Source: Umezawaea sp042738955
GTDB lineage: Bacteria > Actinomycetota > Actinomycetes > Mycobacteriales > Pseudonocardiaceae
Assembly: GCF_042738955.1 (NCBI RefSeq)
Contig: NZ_JBHYHC010000050.1
Coordinates: forward strand, 1 to 64,000
Direction: 5' to 3'
Length of the DNA stretch: 64,000 nt
Part shown: positions 25,855 to 34,633 of the stretch, piece by piece
Numbering within the stretch: the stretch's first letter is position 1
How the letters are laid out: the number at the start of each line of letters is the position of its first letter
Translations under genes and position numbers: made by a program
The notes under the pieces: model-generated
Database searches by the model: none
The model's input: only the letters and a program-made list of their open reading frames with translations
Told to the model about the DNA's origin: nothing

Positions 25855-25943
25855 CTCTCCTCCGTTGTCACGACGAGTCAGAGGGTGCCACGACCGGCCG
25901 CACGGTCCGCGGGTTTGCCTTCGGCCGGTCTACCCTCGGCGGC

Positions 25944-26453
25944 ATGGAGTGGGCGTTGCCGGAGTGGACGGTGCTGGCGCTGCTGGGCGAGGAGCCGCGG
26001 CACGGGTTCGCGGTCGCGGCGCTGACGGCGGCCGACGGGGCGCTCGGGCGGGTCTGGACCGTGCCGCGGCCGATGGTCTACCGGGCGCTGGGGCGGCTGG
26101 AGGGCGCCGAGCTGATCACGCCGGTGACCGTGGAGTCCGGTCCTGGTCCACAAAGGACCGTGTACGAGGCGACGGCCGCCGGGCGGTCCGCCGTGGCGGA
26201 GTGGCTGGAGCGGCCCGCGGAGCACGTGCGGCAGCTGCGGTCGCACCTGCTGGTCAAGCTGGCACTGCTGCACCGGCGGGGGCTGGCCGCCGACGAGCTG
26301 CTGCGGAGGCAGCGGGCGGTGCTCGAACGGGTGGTGGCGGCCCTCGACGCGGAACCCGGCGAGGGCTTCGACGCGGTGCTGCTGGCGTGGCGGACGACGA
26401 ACGCGAGCGCGGCGCTGCGGTTCGTCGACGAGATCTCGCGCTCCCCGGCGTAA
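25944..26453 (+). CDS. PadR-family transcriptional regulator
   Basis: A 169-residue protein. The winged helix WALPEWTVLALLGEEPRHGF, VYRALGRLEGAELITPVTVE and the wing QRTVYEATAAGRSAVAEWL are standard PadR; the C-terminal helices (LLVKLALLHRRGLAADELL) form the dimer arm. Divergent from the aminotransferase, which is a plausible target. Confidence 0.9.
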   Translation: MEWALPEWTVLALLGEEPRHGFAVAALTAADGALGRVWTVPRPMVYRALGRLEGAELITPVTVESGPGPQRTVYEATAAGRSAVAEWLERPAEHVRQLRSHLLVKLALLHRRGLAADELLRRQRAVLERVVAALDAEPGEGFDAVLLAWRTTNASAALRFVDEISRSPA

Positions 26454-26484
26454 CGGTTCGGGCCGCCCGGTCGAACTGGGTGTC

Positions 26485-26967
26485 ATGAGGTTCGTGATCG
26501 CGCCCCTACTGCTCGCCGCCCTGACCGCGGGCTGTTCCAGCGTCGTCGCCGGGTCCGGCTCGGCGCTGCCGACCAGCACGACACCGACCACGACAACGAC
26601 GGCGGCCACCACCACGACGACGACGACGACCAAGTCGCCCCCCACCAAGCCCACGAGGACGCCCACTCCCCCGCCGACCGCGATCGACGAGAGCGCGCCC
26701 GCCCAGTACTGCACCCACCAGTTCACCGGGGCGCTCGGCAAGCCGATGCTCGCCGTCGTCGTCGAGACCCCGGCGGGCAGGCTCACGTGCGACCGGGCCG
26801 AGGCCGTGCTGGTCGACTACTACACCCAGCGGTCCGACCCGACGACCGGCCTGCCGCCGCTGGCCGTCGGCGACCTGTCGTGCAACCAGATCCCCGAGGG
26901 CTCGCTGGCGCAGGTCGTCTGCTCCGACGGGGACGACCTCATCTACTCGATGTGGCCGCAACGCTGA
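26485..26967 (+). CDS. Lipoprotein with Thr/Pro-rich linker
   Basis: A 160-residue exported protein. MRFVIAPLLLAALTAGC is a lipoprotein signal with lipobox LTAGC, Cys at 17. A 45-residue Thr/Pro linker separates the anchor from a small C-terminal domain (residues about 70-160) with four Cys (YCTHQF, LTCDRAE, LSCNQI, VVCSDG) that probably form two disulfides. Family not recognised. Confidence 0.8.
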   Translation: MRFVIAPLLLAALTAGCSSVVAGSGSALPTSTTPTTTTTAATTTTTTTTKSPPTKPTRTPTPPPTAIDESAPAQYCTHQFTGALGKPMLAVVVETPAGRLTCDRAEAVLVDYYTQRSDPTTGLPPLAVGDLSCNQIPEGSLAQVVCSDGDDLIYSMWPQR

Positions 26968-26975
26968 CACGCGAA

Positions 26976-27011
26976 CAGGGTCGGGGGGAGTCGCCGCTCC
27001 CACCGACCCTG
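26976..27011 (+). terminator. Terminator after the lipoprotein gene
   Basis: cagggtcgggggga against tcccaccgaccctg, 14 bp with one mismatch, 9 bp past the stop. Confidence 0.7.
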
Positions 27012-27145
27012 GTCAGTGCGCCGCACCGGTGAGACGCCTCTCGGCGAGTGGCCGCTCGCAGCGGCTGAAGGGTGAGGCCCGGGGGTCCTGCACCGGTGTG
27101 GCAGCCAGTACAACGCCTGGCGCGCCGGGATGTTCCCGGTGTGGC

Positions 27146-27955
27146 TCAGAGCACCACGTGCTCCGCGTAGCGGCTCACGACCCGCGCCAGCACCACGTCC
27201 GGGTCCTCGCGCCACAGGTCGGCGTTGAAGATCTCCACCTCGACGTCGCCGGTGTAGCCGGCCTTCGCGACGAGGCCCCCGAGGCGGCGGAAGTCGATGT
27301 GGCCGTCGCCCATCACACCGCGGGCGAGGAGGGTGTCGGCGGGGAGCGGGGTGATCCAGTCGCACACCTGGAACGAGGCGATGCGGCCCGCCGCCCTGGC
27401 GATCTGGCGCTCCACGTCCGGGTCCCACCAGACGTGGAAGGTGTCCACGACGACGCCGACGACGGCCGGGTCGTGGGGTTCGGCCAGGTCGAGGGCCTGG
27501 CCGAGGGTGGACAGGACGCCGCGGTCGGCGCAGTAGAGCGGGTGCATCGGTTCGAGCGCGAGGCGGACGCCGTGGTCGGCGGCGTACGGGACCAGTTCGG
27601 CGAGGACGTCGGCGACCCGCGCGCGGGCGGCCGGGAGGTCACGGCTGCCCTCGGGGAGGCCGCCGACGACGAGGACGAGGCAGTCGGCGGCCAGCGCGGC
27701 GGTCTCGTCGATGGCGTGGCGGTTGTCGGCGAGGACCTCGGCGCGGTCGGGGGCGGTGAAGAAGCCGCCGCGGCACAGGGAGGACACCCGCAGGCCCGCG
27801 TCGGTGATCAGGGCCGCCCCGGCGGCGACGCCGACCTCGTGCAGGGGTTCGCGCCAGACGCCGATCGACGGCACGCCCGCCCGGACGCACGCGGCCACGG
27901 CTTCGGGCAGCGTGCAGGCGTTGACGGTCTTCTGGTTGAGGGACAGGCGGTTCAC
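27146..27955 (-). CDS. Sugar phosphate isomerase/epimerase (AP-endonuclease-2-like TIM barrel)
   Basis: A 269-residue protein from GTG 27955, overlapping the upstream stop (GTGA). Typical barrel motifs: GVRLALEPMHPLYCADRGVL, VVVDTFHVWWDP with the metal-binding Asp and His, SFQVCDWITP, GDGHIDFRRL and VEVEIFNADLW with the late Glu. These are the metal ligands of the xylose-isomerase-like family. Third gene of the operon with a Gfo/Idh/MocA oxidoreductase and a DUF993 protein, so it probably isomerises or cleaves a keto-sugar produced by the oxidoreductase; substrate unknown. Confidence 0.85.
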   Translation of the reverse strand: MNRLSLNQKTVNACTLPEAVAACVRAGVPSIGVWREPLHEVGVAAGAALITDAGLRVSSLCRGGFFTAPDRAEVLADNRHAIDETAALAADCLVLVVGGLPEGSRDLPAARARVADVLAELVPYAADHGVRLALEPMHPLYCADRGVLSTLGQALDLAEPHDPAVVGVVVDTFHVWWDPDVERQIARAAGRIASFQVCDWITPLPADTLLARGVMGDGHIDFRRLGGLVAKAGYTGDVEVEIFNADLWREDPDVVLARVVSRYAEHVVL

Positions 27956-29100
27956 CGGACCACCCCGTGCACGTCGAGCAGCGCCGACAGGCGGTAGGCG
28001 GCCAGTTCCGGATCGGGGAACAGGCCCGCCCGGTCGGCCAGCAGGTAGGTCTCGACCAGGTGGGGCAGGCTGCGGGCGCTCTGGAGGCCGCCGACCATCG
28101 AGAAGCCGGGTTGCAGGCCGGAAAGCCAGGCCAGGAAGGCGATGCCGGTCTTGTAGTAGTAGGTCGGCGGGCCGAACACGTGCCGCGCCAACGGGAGCGT
28201 CGGGGCGAACGCGGCGTCGTAGGCCGCCTCGTCGCCGTCGTCCAGCGCCTGCAACGCCCGTGACGCGGCGGGGGCGATGGCGGCGAAGACGCCGAGCAGG
28301 GCGTCGCTCCGGTGCACGCCGTCGCCCTTGATCAGCTCCGGGTAGTGGAAGTCGTCGCCGGTGTAGAGGCGCACGCCCTCGGGGAGCCGGGCGCGCAACG
28401 CCTTCTCGTGGTCGGCGTCGAGCAGCGACACCTTCACGCCGTCGATCCGGTCGGCGTGGTGGTGCACGAGGTCCAGGAACGCCGTCGTGGCCTCGCCGAC
28501 GTCCGCCGACCCCCAGTAGCCCTCCAACGCCGGGTCGAACACCGGCCCCAGCCAGTGCAGGACCACGGGTGTGTCGGCGAGCGGCAGGATCCGGTCGTAG
28601 ACCCGCCGGTAGTCGGCGGGCCCGGCGGCCAGGCGGGCGAGGTGCCTGCTGGCCATCACGATCGCCTGCGCGCCGGACGCCTGCACCACGTCGAGCTGCT
28701 CGGTGTAGGCGCGGACCACCTGGTCCAGGGTGGTCGCGTCGGCGTGGTCGGTGCCCGCGCCCGCGGCGATCCGGACTCCGAGGACCTTCGCCTCGGCGGC
28801 GCTGCGGCGGATCAGCTCCCGCGTGGTGGCCCAGTCCAGGCCCATGCCGCGCTGGGCGGTGTCCATCGCCTCGGCCACGCCGAACCCGTAGGACCACAGG
28901 TGGCGGCGGAACGCCAGCGTGCTGTCCCAGTCGACCACGGCGGGCGCGCCGGGGCCGTTGTCCCCCAACGGGTCCGCCACGACGTGGGCGGCGGCGAACG
29001 CCACCCGTGACGTGAACGGCGCGGCCGGTTTGGTCCACGCCACGGGGTCGCCCGGCTCGTGGTCGCGCAGCGAGCCGTCCGGAGCGGGCAGGGTGATCAC
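27952..29100 (-). CDS. DUF993 protein, dihydrodipicolinate-synthase-like aldolase fold
   Basis: A 382-residue protein from GTG 29100 (GTGA overlap with the gene before). WDSTLAFRRHLWSYGFGVAE, AMDTAQRGMGLDW, AIVMASRHLARLAAGPADY, GVKVSLLDADHEKALRARLP and LYTGDDFHYPELIKGDG fit DUF993, a TIM-barrel family related to DapA aldolases. The Lys of GVKVSLL could be the Schiff-base residue. Function has not been settled to my knowledge. Conserved linkage to Gfo/Idh/MocA dehydrogenases suggests it cleaves or rearranges an oxidised sugar. Confidence 0.85.
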   Translation of the reverse strand: MITLPAPDGSLRDHEPGDPVAWTKPAAPFTSRVAFAAAHVVADPLGDNGPGAPAVVDWDSTLAFRRHLWSYGFGVAEAMDTAQRGMGLDWATTRELIRRSAAEAKVLGVRIAAGAGTDHADATTLDQVVRAYTEQLDVVQASGAQAIVMASRHLARLAAGPADYRRVYDRILPLADTPVVLHWLGPVFDPALEGYWGSADVGEATTAFLDLVHHHADRIDGVKVSLLDADHEKALRARLPEGVRLYTGDDFHYPELIKGDGVHRSDALLGVFAAIAPAASRALQALDDGDEAAYDAAFAPTLPLARHVFGPPTYYYKTGIAFLAWLSGLQPGFSMVGGLQSARSLPHLVETYLLADRAGLFPDPELAAYRLSALLDVHGVVR

Positions 29101-30233
29101 AGCTCGACCCGCCGGTTCGTGCGGGAGGACTCCAGGCCCGCCTGCGCCAGCCGGATGCCGCGCAGGCCCGCCAGGAAGTCGTACGGGTGCGGCGCGTCCT
29201 CGACCACGTGCCGGACGAACTGCTCCCACTGGGTCTTGAAGCCGTTGTCGAACTCGGTGTTGTCCGGCACCTCCTGCCACTGGGAGCGGTAGGAGCGGGT
29301 CTCCTCCAGGTCCGGGTTCCACACCGGGCGCGGCGTGACCTCCCTGGGCTGCACCACGCACTTGCGCAGGCCCGCCACGGCGCTGCCGAGGGTGCCGTCG
29401 ACCTGGAACTCGACCAGTTCGTCCCGGTGCACGCGCGTGCACCACGACGAGTTGAGCTGGGCGATCACGCCGCCCTCCAGCTCGAAGATGGCGTACGCGG
29501 CGTCGTCGGCCGTGGCCTCGTAGGCCGCGCCCGCCTCGTCGACCCTGGTGGGGATGTGGGTGGCGGTCTTGGCGATCACCGAGGTCACCGCGCCGAACAG
29601 GTTCTCCAGCACGTAGTTCCAGTGGCAGAACATGTCCACGGTGATGCCGCCGCCGTCCTCGGCGCGGTAGTTCCAGCTCGGCCGCTGCGCGGTCTGCCAG
29701 TCGCCCTCGAACACCCAGTAGCCGAACTCGCCGCGCACGCTCAGCACGCGGCCGAAGAACCCGCTGTCCACCAGGCGCTTGAGCTTGAGCAGGCCGGGCA
29801 GGTACAGCTTGTCGTGCACCACGCCGTTCTTCACGCCCGCCTCGGCCGCCCGGCGGGCCAGGGTCAGCGCGCCCTCCACGGACTCGGCGACCGGCTTCTC
29901 GGTGTAGACGTGCCGCCCGGCGTCGATGGCCCGCAGGATGGACTTCTCGCGCACGGCCGTGAGCTGGGCGTCGAAGTACAGCGGGCACGAGTCGTCGCCG
30001 AGCGCCGTGTCGAGGTCCGTGGTCCACCGGGTCAGCCCGTGCCGCTGCGCCATCTCGGCGAGCTTGTCGGCGTTGCGGCCGACGAGCACCGGCTCCAGCT
30101 GGACCCGTGACCCGTCGGCCAGCTCGACCCCTCCCCGCTCCCTGATCGCGAGCACCGACCGCACGAGGTGCTGCCGGTATCCCATCCGTCCGGTCACGCC
30201 GTTCATCACGACGCCCAGGGTCCGCGTGGCCAT
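29097..30233 (-). CDS. Gfo/Idh/MocA-family NAD(P)-dependent sugar oxidoreductase
   Basis: A 378-residue enzyme starting at ATG 30233 with AAGGAGG 5 nt upstream. VMNGVTGRMGYRQHLVRSVL is a modified dinucleotide-binding loop (GxxGxMG, as in dihydrodipicolinate reductase rather than GxGxxG). AGRHVYTEKPVAESVEGALT holds the EKP motif with the catalytic Lys, and GGGITVDMFCHWNYVLE the C-terminal-domain active-site region with His. First gene of a three-gene operon; a perfect 18-bp palindrome overlaps the region just before its ribosome site. Confidence 0.88.
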   Translation of the reverse strand: MATRTLGVVMNGVTGRMGYRQHLVRSVLAIRERGGVELADGSRVQLEPVLVGRNADKLAEMAQRHGLTRWTTDLDTALGDDSCPLYFDAQLTAVREKSILRAIDAGRHVYTEKPVAESVEGALTLARRAAEAGVKNGVVHDKLYLPGLLKLKRLVDSGFFGRVLSVRGEFGYWVFEGDWQTAQRPSWNYRAEDGGGITVDMFCHWNYVLENLFGAVTSVIAKTATHIPTRVDEAGAAYEATADDAAYAIFELEGGVIAQLNSSWCTRVHRDELVEFQVDGTLGSAVAGLRKCVVQPREVTPRPVWNPDLEETRSYRSQWQEVPDNTEFDNGFKTQWEQFVRHVVEDAPHPYDFLAGLRGIRLAQAGLESSRTNRRVEL

Positions 30234-30243
30234 TCGACCTCCT

Positions 30244-30261
30244 TTGGAAAGCGCTTTCCAA
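30244..30261. promoter_or_regulatory. LacI-family operator upstream of the oxidoreductase operon
   Basis: ttggaaagcgctttccaa, perfect 18-bp palindrome with the central CG step typical of LacI-family sites, immediately upstream of the Shine-Dalgarno of the gene at 30233 in the 51-bp gap after the isomerase gene. The half-sites are spaced 2 bp wider than the 14-bp motif near cebE, so it may belong to a different LacI regulator. Confidence 0.75.
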
Positions 30262-30284
30262 GTTACCGTACAACAGTTCTCGGA

Positions 30285-31040
30285 TCAGGTGAACCGGGCG
30301 AACCACTCCGCCGCCGCGCGCAGCGGCCCGTCGACCGGCGGGATCTCCGGGTACCAGGCCTTCTCCCACTCCAGCGACACCCACCCGGACCAGTCGCGCA
30401 GCAGCGAGCCGCACTCGTCCAGCGGCACGTCCCCCAGCCCCGGCGCGACCGGCGTCCCGGCGTCGACGTCCTTGACCTGGAAGTAGCCCAGGTACTCCCC
30501 CAGCACCTCCCGCGTCCGCGCGGGCGCCTCGCCGGAGCGCCACGGGTGCACGGCGTCCCACAGCACGGCGACCAGGTCCGGCTCCTCGAACGGCGTCACC
30601 AACTCCACGGCGGCCTCCCCGGTCGGGTGCGAGTCGTGCGTCTCGACCAGCAGCCGCACCCCGGCCGCCCGCAGGTCGTCCAGCACGGCCCCGATCCGGC
30701 CGCGCGACTCGCCTGCACCGCCGGGGAACACCCGCACCGACGGCGCTCCGATCCGGTGGGCCAGGTCGATCAACGCCCGCAACTCGGCGACCACGGGCTC
30801 GTCCGGGCCCGGCGCGCACACCTTCGCGTACCCCGCCAGGCAGGCCGCGACGAGCCCGTGGTCGGCGAGCTCCCCCCGTGCCCGGTCGACCTCCCGGCGG
30901 GAGAGCCCGAGGTGCACCTGCTCGTCCGGGTGCGTCCGGATCTCCAGACCCCGACACCCGTGCGAGGCCGCCACGCGGGCCGCCTCGCGCAGGGGGACGC
31001 CGGGCATCCCCAGCGTGCTGACGGCGAACTGCCAGGCCAT
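30285..31040 (-). CDS. Sugar phosphate isomerase/epimerase, second copy
   Basis: A 251-residue TIM-barrel protein from ATG 31040 (GGAGG 7 nt upstream). GCRGLEIRTHPDEQVHLGLS, GVRLLVETHDSHPTGEAAV, VAVLWDAVHPWRSGEAPAR with Asp and His ligands, YFQVKDVDAGTPVAPGLGDV and WVSLEWEKAWYPEIPP (late Glu) mark the xylose-isomerase-like family. It is distinct from the other copy at 27146. It precedes the oxidoreductase operon and probably belongs to the same pathway. Confidence 0.85.
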   Translation of the reverse strand: MAWQFAVSTLGMPGVPLREAARVAASHGCRGLEIRTHPDEQVHLGLSRREVDRARGELADHGLVAACLAGYAKVCAPGPDEPVVAELRALIDLAHRIGAPSVRVFPGGAGESRGRIGAVLDDLRAAGVRLLVETHDSHPTGEAAVELVTPFEEPDLVAVLWDAVHPWRSGEAPARTREVLGEYLGYFQVKDVDAGTPVAPGLGDVPLDECGSLLRDWSGWVSLEWEKAWYPEIPPVDGPLRAAAEWFARFT

Positions 31041-31057
31041 GTCCGTTCCTCCAGACC

Positions 31058-31090
31058 GGGGGCGGGACGCCCTCGCGGACGCCCCGCCCC
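31058..31090 (-). terminator. Terminator after the GH6 cellulase gene
   Basis: ggggcgggacg pairs with cgccccgcccc (11 bp, one mismatch), 6 bp past the GH6 stop and in front of the isomerase gene, so the two are separate transcripts. Confidence 0.65.
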
Positions 31091-31095
31091 GTCGC

Positions 31096-32040
31096 TCACG
31101 TGCCGTCGATCAGCCGGATGGCGATCGCCGGGTTGAACTGCCCGGCCGGGGTGCTCGGCGCGATGCCGCACAACCCGTCGGAGTTGCCGGGCGTCTTGAT
31201 CCACAACAGCATCTCGGCTCCACCGCCGACCTGCGCGGTGACACCGAGCTTGCGGCCCGCCGGGTTGCACCACTCGCCGTTGCTGCCGTTGCCGTTGCGG
31301 CTGGTGTCCACGACGAACTTGGCGGCGTAGCCGAGCGACGAGACGACCTGGTTGCCGTAGCTGGTCGACGCGCCGGTGGTGTAGTAGTTCGACACGTTGA
31401 CCGAGAAGCCGCGGATGTTGCGCACGCCCGCGGAGTTCAGCCGACTCGCCATGGTCGCCGGGGCGACCCAGCCCGCGTTGCCGCCGTCGAGGTAGACGTA
31501 GGCGTTGGGGGCCTTCTGCTGGAACATCTGGGTCGCGTACGTGAGCATGCCCAGCCGGTCCTGGATCGCCGCGGAACTCATGCAGGAGAAGTCCCCCAGC
31601 GAGTCCGGCTCGATGACGACGACGGCGGGTTTGGTCCCGACGCCCGCCGCGAAGCTGGAGATCCAGGTCCGGTAGGCCGACACGCTCCCCGCTCCCCCAC
31701 CCGAGTGCCCACCGCAGGCGTCCCGGCCGGGGATGTTGTAGGCCACCAGCACCGGGAGCTTGTCGTTGGCGTCGGCCGCGCCCACGTAGCTCGCGACCAG
31801 CCCTCCGATCCCGCTCTCGTTGCCGAACCAGCGGGCGATCGGCTTGGAGCCGATCGACGACTGGATGCGCGCGGCTCGCGCGTCGCCGGGGTTGTTCCGC
31901 GCCCAGACGGCGGGCGAGGAGTTGGGGTTGACGTAGAAACCGCTGGTCAGGTCGAGGGGGCTGGCGGCGTGCGCGGTGGGCACGACCGTCAGCAGGGGCA
32001 GGGTGACGAGGGCCGCCGCGAGGCGGGCTTTCCACGACAT
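31096..32040 (-). CDS. Secreted glycoside hydrolase family 6 endoglucanase
   Basis: A 314-residue secreted enzyme. Signal peptide MSWKARLAAALVTLPLLTVV, cut near AHAAS. GH6 landmarks in order: WFGNESG, VAYNIPGRDACG (the Asp at 107 matches the usual catalytic acid), VVVIEPDSLGD (146), YLDGGNAGWVAP, VVDTSRNGNGSNGEWCNPAG and LLWIKTPGNSDGLC (candidate base). It hydrolyses internal beta-1,4 bonds of cellulose with inversion. No carbohydrate-binding module is present: the protein is a bare catalytic domain. Lies 92 bp after the GH9 gene but behind its own hairpin. Confidence 0.93.
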   Translation of the reverse strand: MSWKARLAAALVTLPLLTVVPTAHAASPLDLTSGFYVNPNSSPAVWARNNPGDARAARIQSSIGSKPIARWFGNESGIGGLVASYVGAADANDKLPVLVAYNIPGRDACGGHSGGGAGSVSAYRTWISSFAAGVGTKPAVVVIEPDSLGDFSCMSSAAIQDRLGMLTYATQMFQQKAPNAYVYLDGGNAGWVAPATMASRLNSAGVRNIRGFSVNVSNYYTTGASTSYGNQVVSSLGYAAKFVVDTSRNGNGSNGEWCNPAGRKLGVTAQVGGGAEMLLWIKTPGNSDGLCGIAPSTPAGQFNPAIAIRLIDGT

Positions 32041-32087
32041 TGTGGATCCTCTCTACAGGGTGTGGGCCGCCGCTGGGCCCGTGGTGC

Positions 32088-32119
32088 GCGCCGCTCCGCT
32101 CGTCCCTCGGGAGCGGCGC
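32088..32119 (-). terminator. Terminator after the GH9 cellulase gene
   Basis: gcgccgctcc and ggagcggcgc, perfect 10-bp stem, 12-nt loop, 14 bp past the stop at 32133. Confidence 0.65.
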
Positions 32120-32132
32120 CGCGGCGGTCGGG

Positions 32133-34342
32133 TCAGCGGGCGTCGACGAACGCCGCCACCCAGGCGAGGGACGAGTTCCAGTTGATCGCGACCTCGTTGG
32201 TGGACCACGATCCGATGTCGTCGATGTAGCACTTGGCGGGCTTGCAGCCGGGCAGGTTCTGCTGCGCCACGGGGTCCTGGAGCCCGGAGTTCGGGCCACC
32301 GGCCAACGAGCCGGGCGGCGGGCTGGGCAGCGCGGGGTTGATCTGGTGCGACCAGTGCCGGTGGTGCTGGTTGTGGCTGGCGCGCTCGCCGTACCCGCTG
32401 ACGAACGACTGGTTCAGCCCGTTGCGGCCGAGCAGGTAGTCCATCGACTCCAGCACGCCGTCCCGGTACTCGCGCCGGAAGCTCAGGTCGTAGGCCACGC
32501 CCATCACCATCGCCGCGTTGGTGGTGGCGCTGGTGGAGCCCCAGGCGTAGGCGCCGTCGGTCGGCAGCGAGGGGTTCGGGTAGCCCTGCTTCTTGAGGTC
32601 GCGCAGGTAGCCGTCGGCGACGGACAGGATCCGCTTGCGCGCCGGGAGGACGCGGTCGACCGGGAACCGCTCGGGCAGCCGGGCGATGGTCAGGTCGGCC
32701 AGCGCGCCGGTGTCCTTCCAGGAGAACCCGGCCGGGGTGAGCCTCGTGGTGATCCGGGACAGGTACGCCCGCTTGCCGGTGGTCGCGTACAGCTCCGCCG
32801 CGGCCCAGGAGAACTCGTCGCTGACGTCGGTGTCGTCGTAGGCGNNNNNNNNNNGCTGTCCTCGTCCGGCGCGTAGAGGTCCGGGTGCGCGTTCGCGGCC
32901 TGCCACGCGGTTTCCGCCGCCGCCAGGCACTTCCGCGAGAACGCCCGGTCCCAGAGCGCCCAGATCCGCGCGCACTGGGCGCCCGCGGCGGCCAGGTTCA
33001 GCGTGGCGGCGGTCGACGGGGCGTGCAGGTAGCGGGGCTGCGGGTCGTTGGACGGCAGCATCGGGTGGGCGGTCCACGCCAGGTCGTGGATCTTGTGGTG
33101 CGCCATGCCCGCCAACGGCTTGTCGGCCGGGACCTGCATCTTCAGCAGGAACTCGACCTCCCAGCGGGCCTCGTCCAGCACGTCCGGGACGTGGTTGGCC
33201 TGCTCGGGGATCGCGAGCAGCCCGTCGCGCAGGCCTTCGAAGTCCAGCGTGCGCAGGGAGCGCTCGTAGGTGTCCATGAGCTGCCACGCCGCCAGCGCGC
33301 CGTTGACGACGTACTTGCCGTGGTCGCCCGCGTCGTACCAGCCGCCGCTCACGTCGAGCGAGTAGTCGCACGTGCCGGGCAGGCACGGCACCGACGTGTC
33401 GCCCTTGTTGGGCGCGACGCCGACGTGCCCGGCGGGCCTGGCGTAGGCGTCGCCGACGTACTTCGCGTCGATCGGGGTGCCGCTGCGGTTGTGGTAGAAG
33501 TACGCCAGCGAGTCCCGGCGCAGCGCGTCGTAGGGGCTCTTGGCGATGTCGAACGGCTCGCTGACGTCCGCGCCGACCGCCAGCACGTACCCGGTCCCGA
33601 CGGTCTTGACCTTCGAGAAGTCCGCGATGTGCACGTGGTCGCCGGACATGGCGTCGTTGCCCTTGACGGTAGTGGTCCCCGTGGCCACGACCGCGCCCGC
33701 CGCGTCGCGCAGCTGCCACGTGACCGGCGTGGTGGCGGCGTTGACGACGGACGCCCGCTTGTCGCCCGAGGCGGCGTAGCCGAGCTGGTTGACCCGCACC
33801 GGCGAGCCGTAGGTCCAGCCGTCGCCGGGCCGGACCGCGCCGCCGGTCAGCGACACGTCGTCCAGGCAGAGGGTGTACGCCTCCTTGGCGCCACCGGCCT
33901 GGATCGCGACCTGGCCGCGGGTGGTGGCCCTGGTGGACGTGCCGGTGAACTCGAACGCCCTGGGCTCGGCGGTCAGCGGCACGGGCTTGTTCAGCGTGCT
34001 GGTGCTCGGCGGGTCGGCCAGCCCCACGGAGGCGCGGACGGTCACCGGCTTCGTGGCGGAGGCGGTGAACCGCAGCGTGTACGGCTGACCGGCCTCCAAG
34101 GGGATGTCGTTCTGGCCGATCATCGACTCCCACGGGTTGACCGTGCCCGCGGGGATGTCGGCGCAGAGTCTCCCCGACTCCACTCTGGACGGTGTGTTGC
34201 CGCTGCTCCACCACTGGGTCTTCCCGGCGGTGAAGGAACCGTTGAGCACTCGTTCGTAGGTCTCGGCGTGCGCCGGGGTCGCGAGACCGACCAGGAGCAC
34301 GAGGGGCAGAGCGGCTGTGAACAGCCTGGAAGTGGCGGACAT
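32133..34342 (-). CDS. Secreted multidomain GH9 cellulase, interrupted by an assembly gap
   Basis: About 736 residues from ATG 34342. Signal peptide MSATSRLFTAALPLVLLVGL; then a CBM4/9-like jelly roll (about 25-165, LNGSFTAGKTQWWSSGN, ESMIGQNDIPLEAGQPYTLR); an Ig-like CelD N-terminal domain (VRVNQLGYAASGDKRA, VVATGTTTVKG); and the GH9 barrel with SGGWYDAGDHGKYVVNG (catalytic Asp pair), HVPDVLDEARWEVEFLLKMQ, DDTDVSDEFSWAAAELYATT and the closing WSTNEVAINWNSSLAWVAAF with the catalytic Glu. Ten N at 32845-32854 split the frame: the two halves are offset. The flanking residues fit a short Gly-rich loop, so the gene is probably intact in the organism. Confidence 0.92.
32845..32854. other. Assembly gap (10 N)
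   Basis: Ten unknown bases inside the GH9 gene. To restore the frame the true length must be 2 more than a multiple of 3 (8, 11, 14 and so on). Confidence 0.98.
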
Positions 34343-34482
34343 ACCGGGCCCTCTCGGGATGTGCGACTCCCGGCACTCCACGGCGTCGAGCGGAATGGTC
34401 ACCCTTCGAGGCCTCCGTGTCAACGGTCTCGAGTGGAGCGGTTTTCCCCCTTCACAGATGCGCAACTTGCCGGTTACAGTCC

Positions 34483-34496
34483 TGTAAGCGCTTCCA
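34483..34496. promoter_or_regulatory. CebR-like operator near the GH9 promoter
   Basis: tgtaagcgcttcca, an imperfect 14-bp palindrome with the AGCGCT centre of the published Streptomyces CebR / Thermobifida CelR site (TGGGAGCGCTCCCA). 141 bp upstream of the GH9 start. Confidence 0.6.
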
Positions 34497-34571
34497 ATTT
34501 TGCTTCCAACTTCAGCGTCCGCACCGGCACAGCCACGGCGTCACCGCAGCTCACAGGTGCTAATACCCGGT

Positions 34572-34605
34572 TTGGAAGCCTTCCAAGATCCCGATAGCGC
34601 TTCCA
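34572..34605. promoter_or_regulatory. Clustered LacI-type half-sites before cebE
   Basis: ttggaagccttccaa (34572-34586, inverted halves with a 3-bp spacer) and cgatagcgcttcca (34592-34605, AGCGCT centre with one good half) end 28 bp before the cebE start. Confidence 0.55.
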
Positions 34606-34633
34606 GATCCACTGGTCCCACCGGAGGTTTCGC

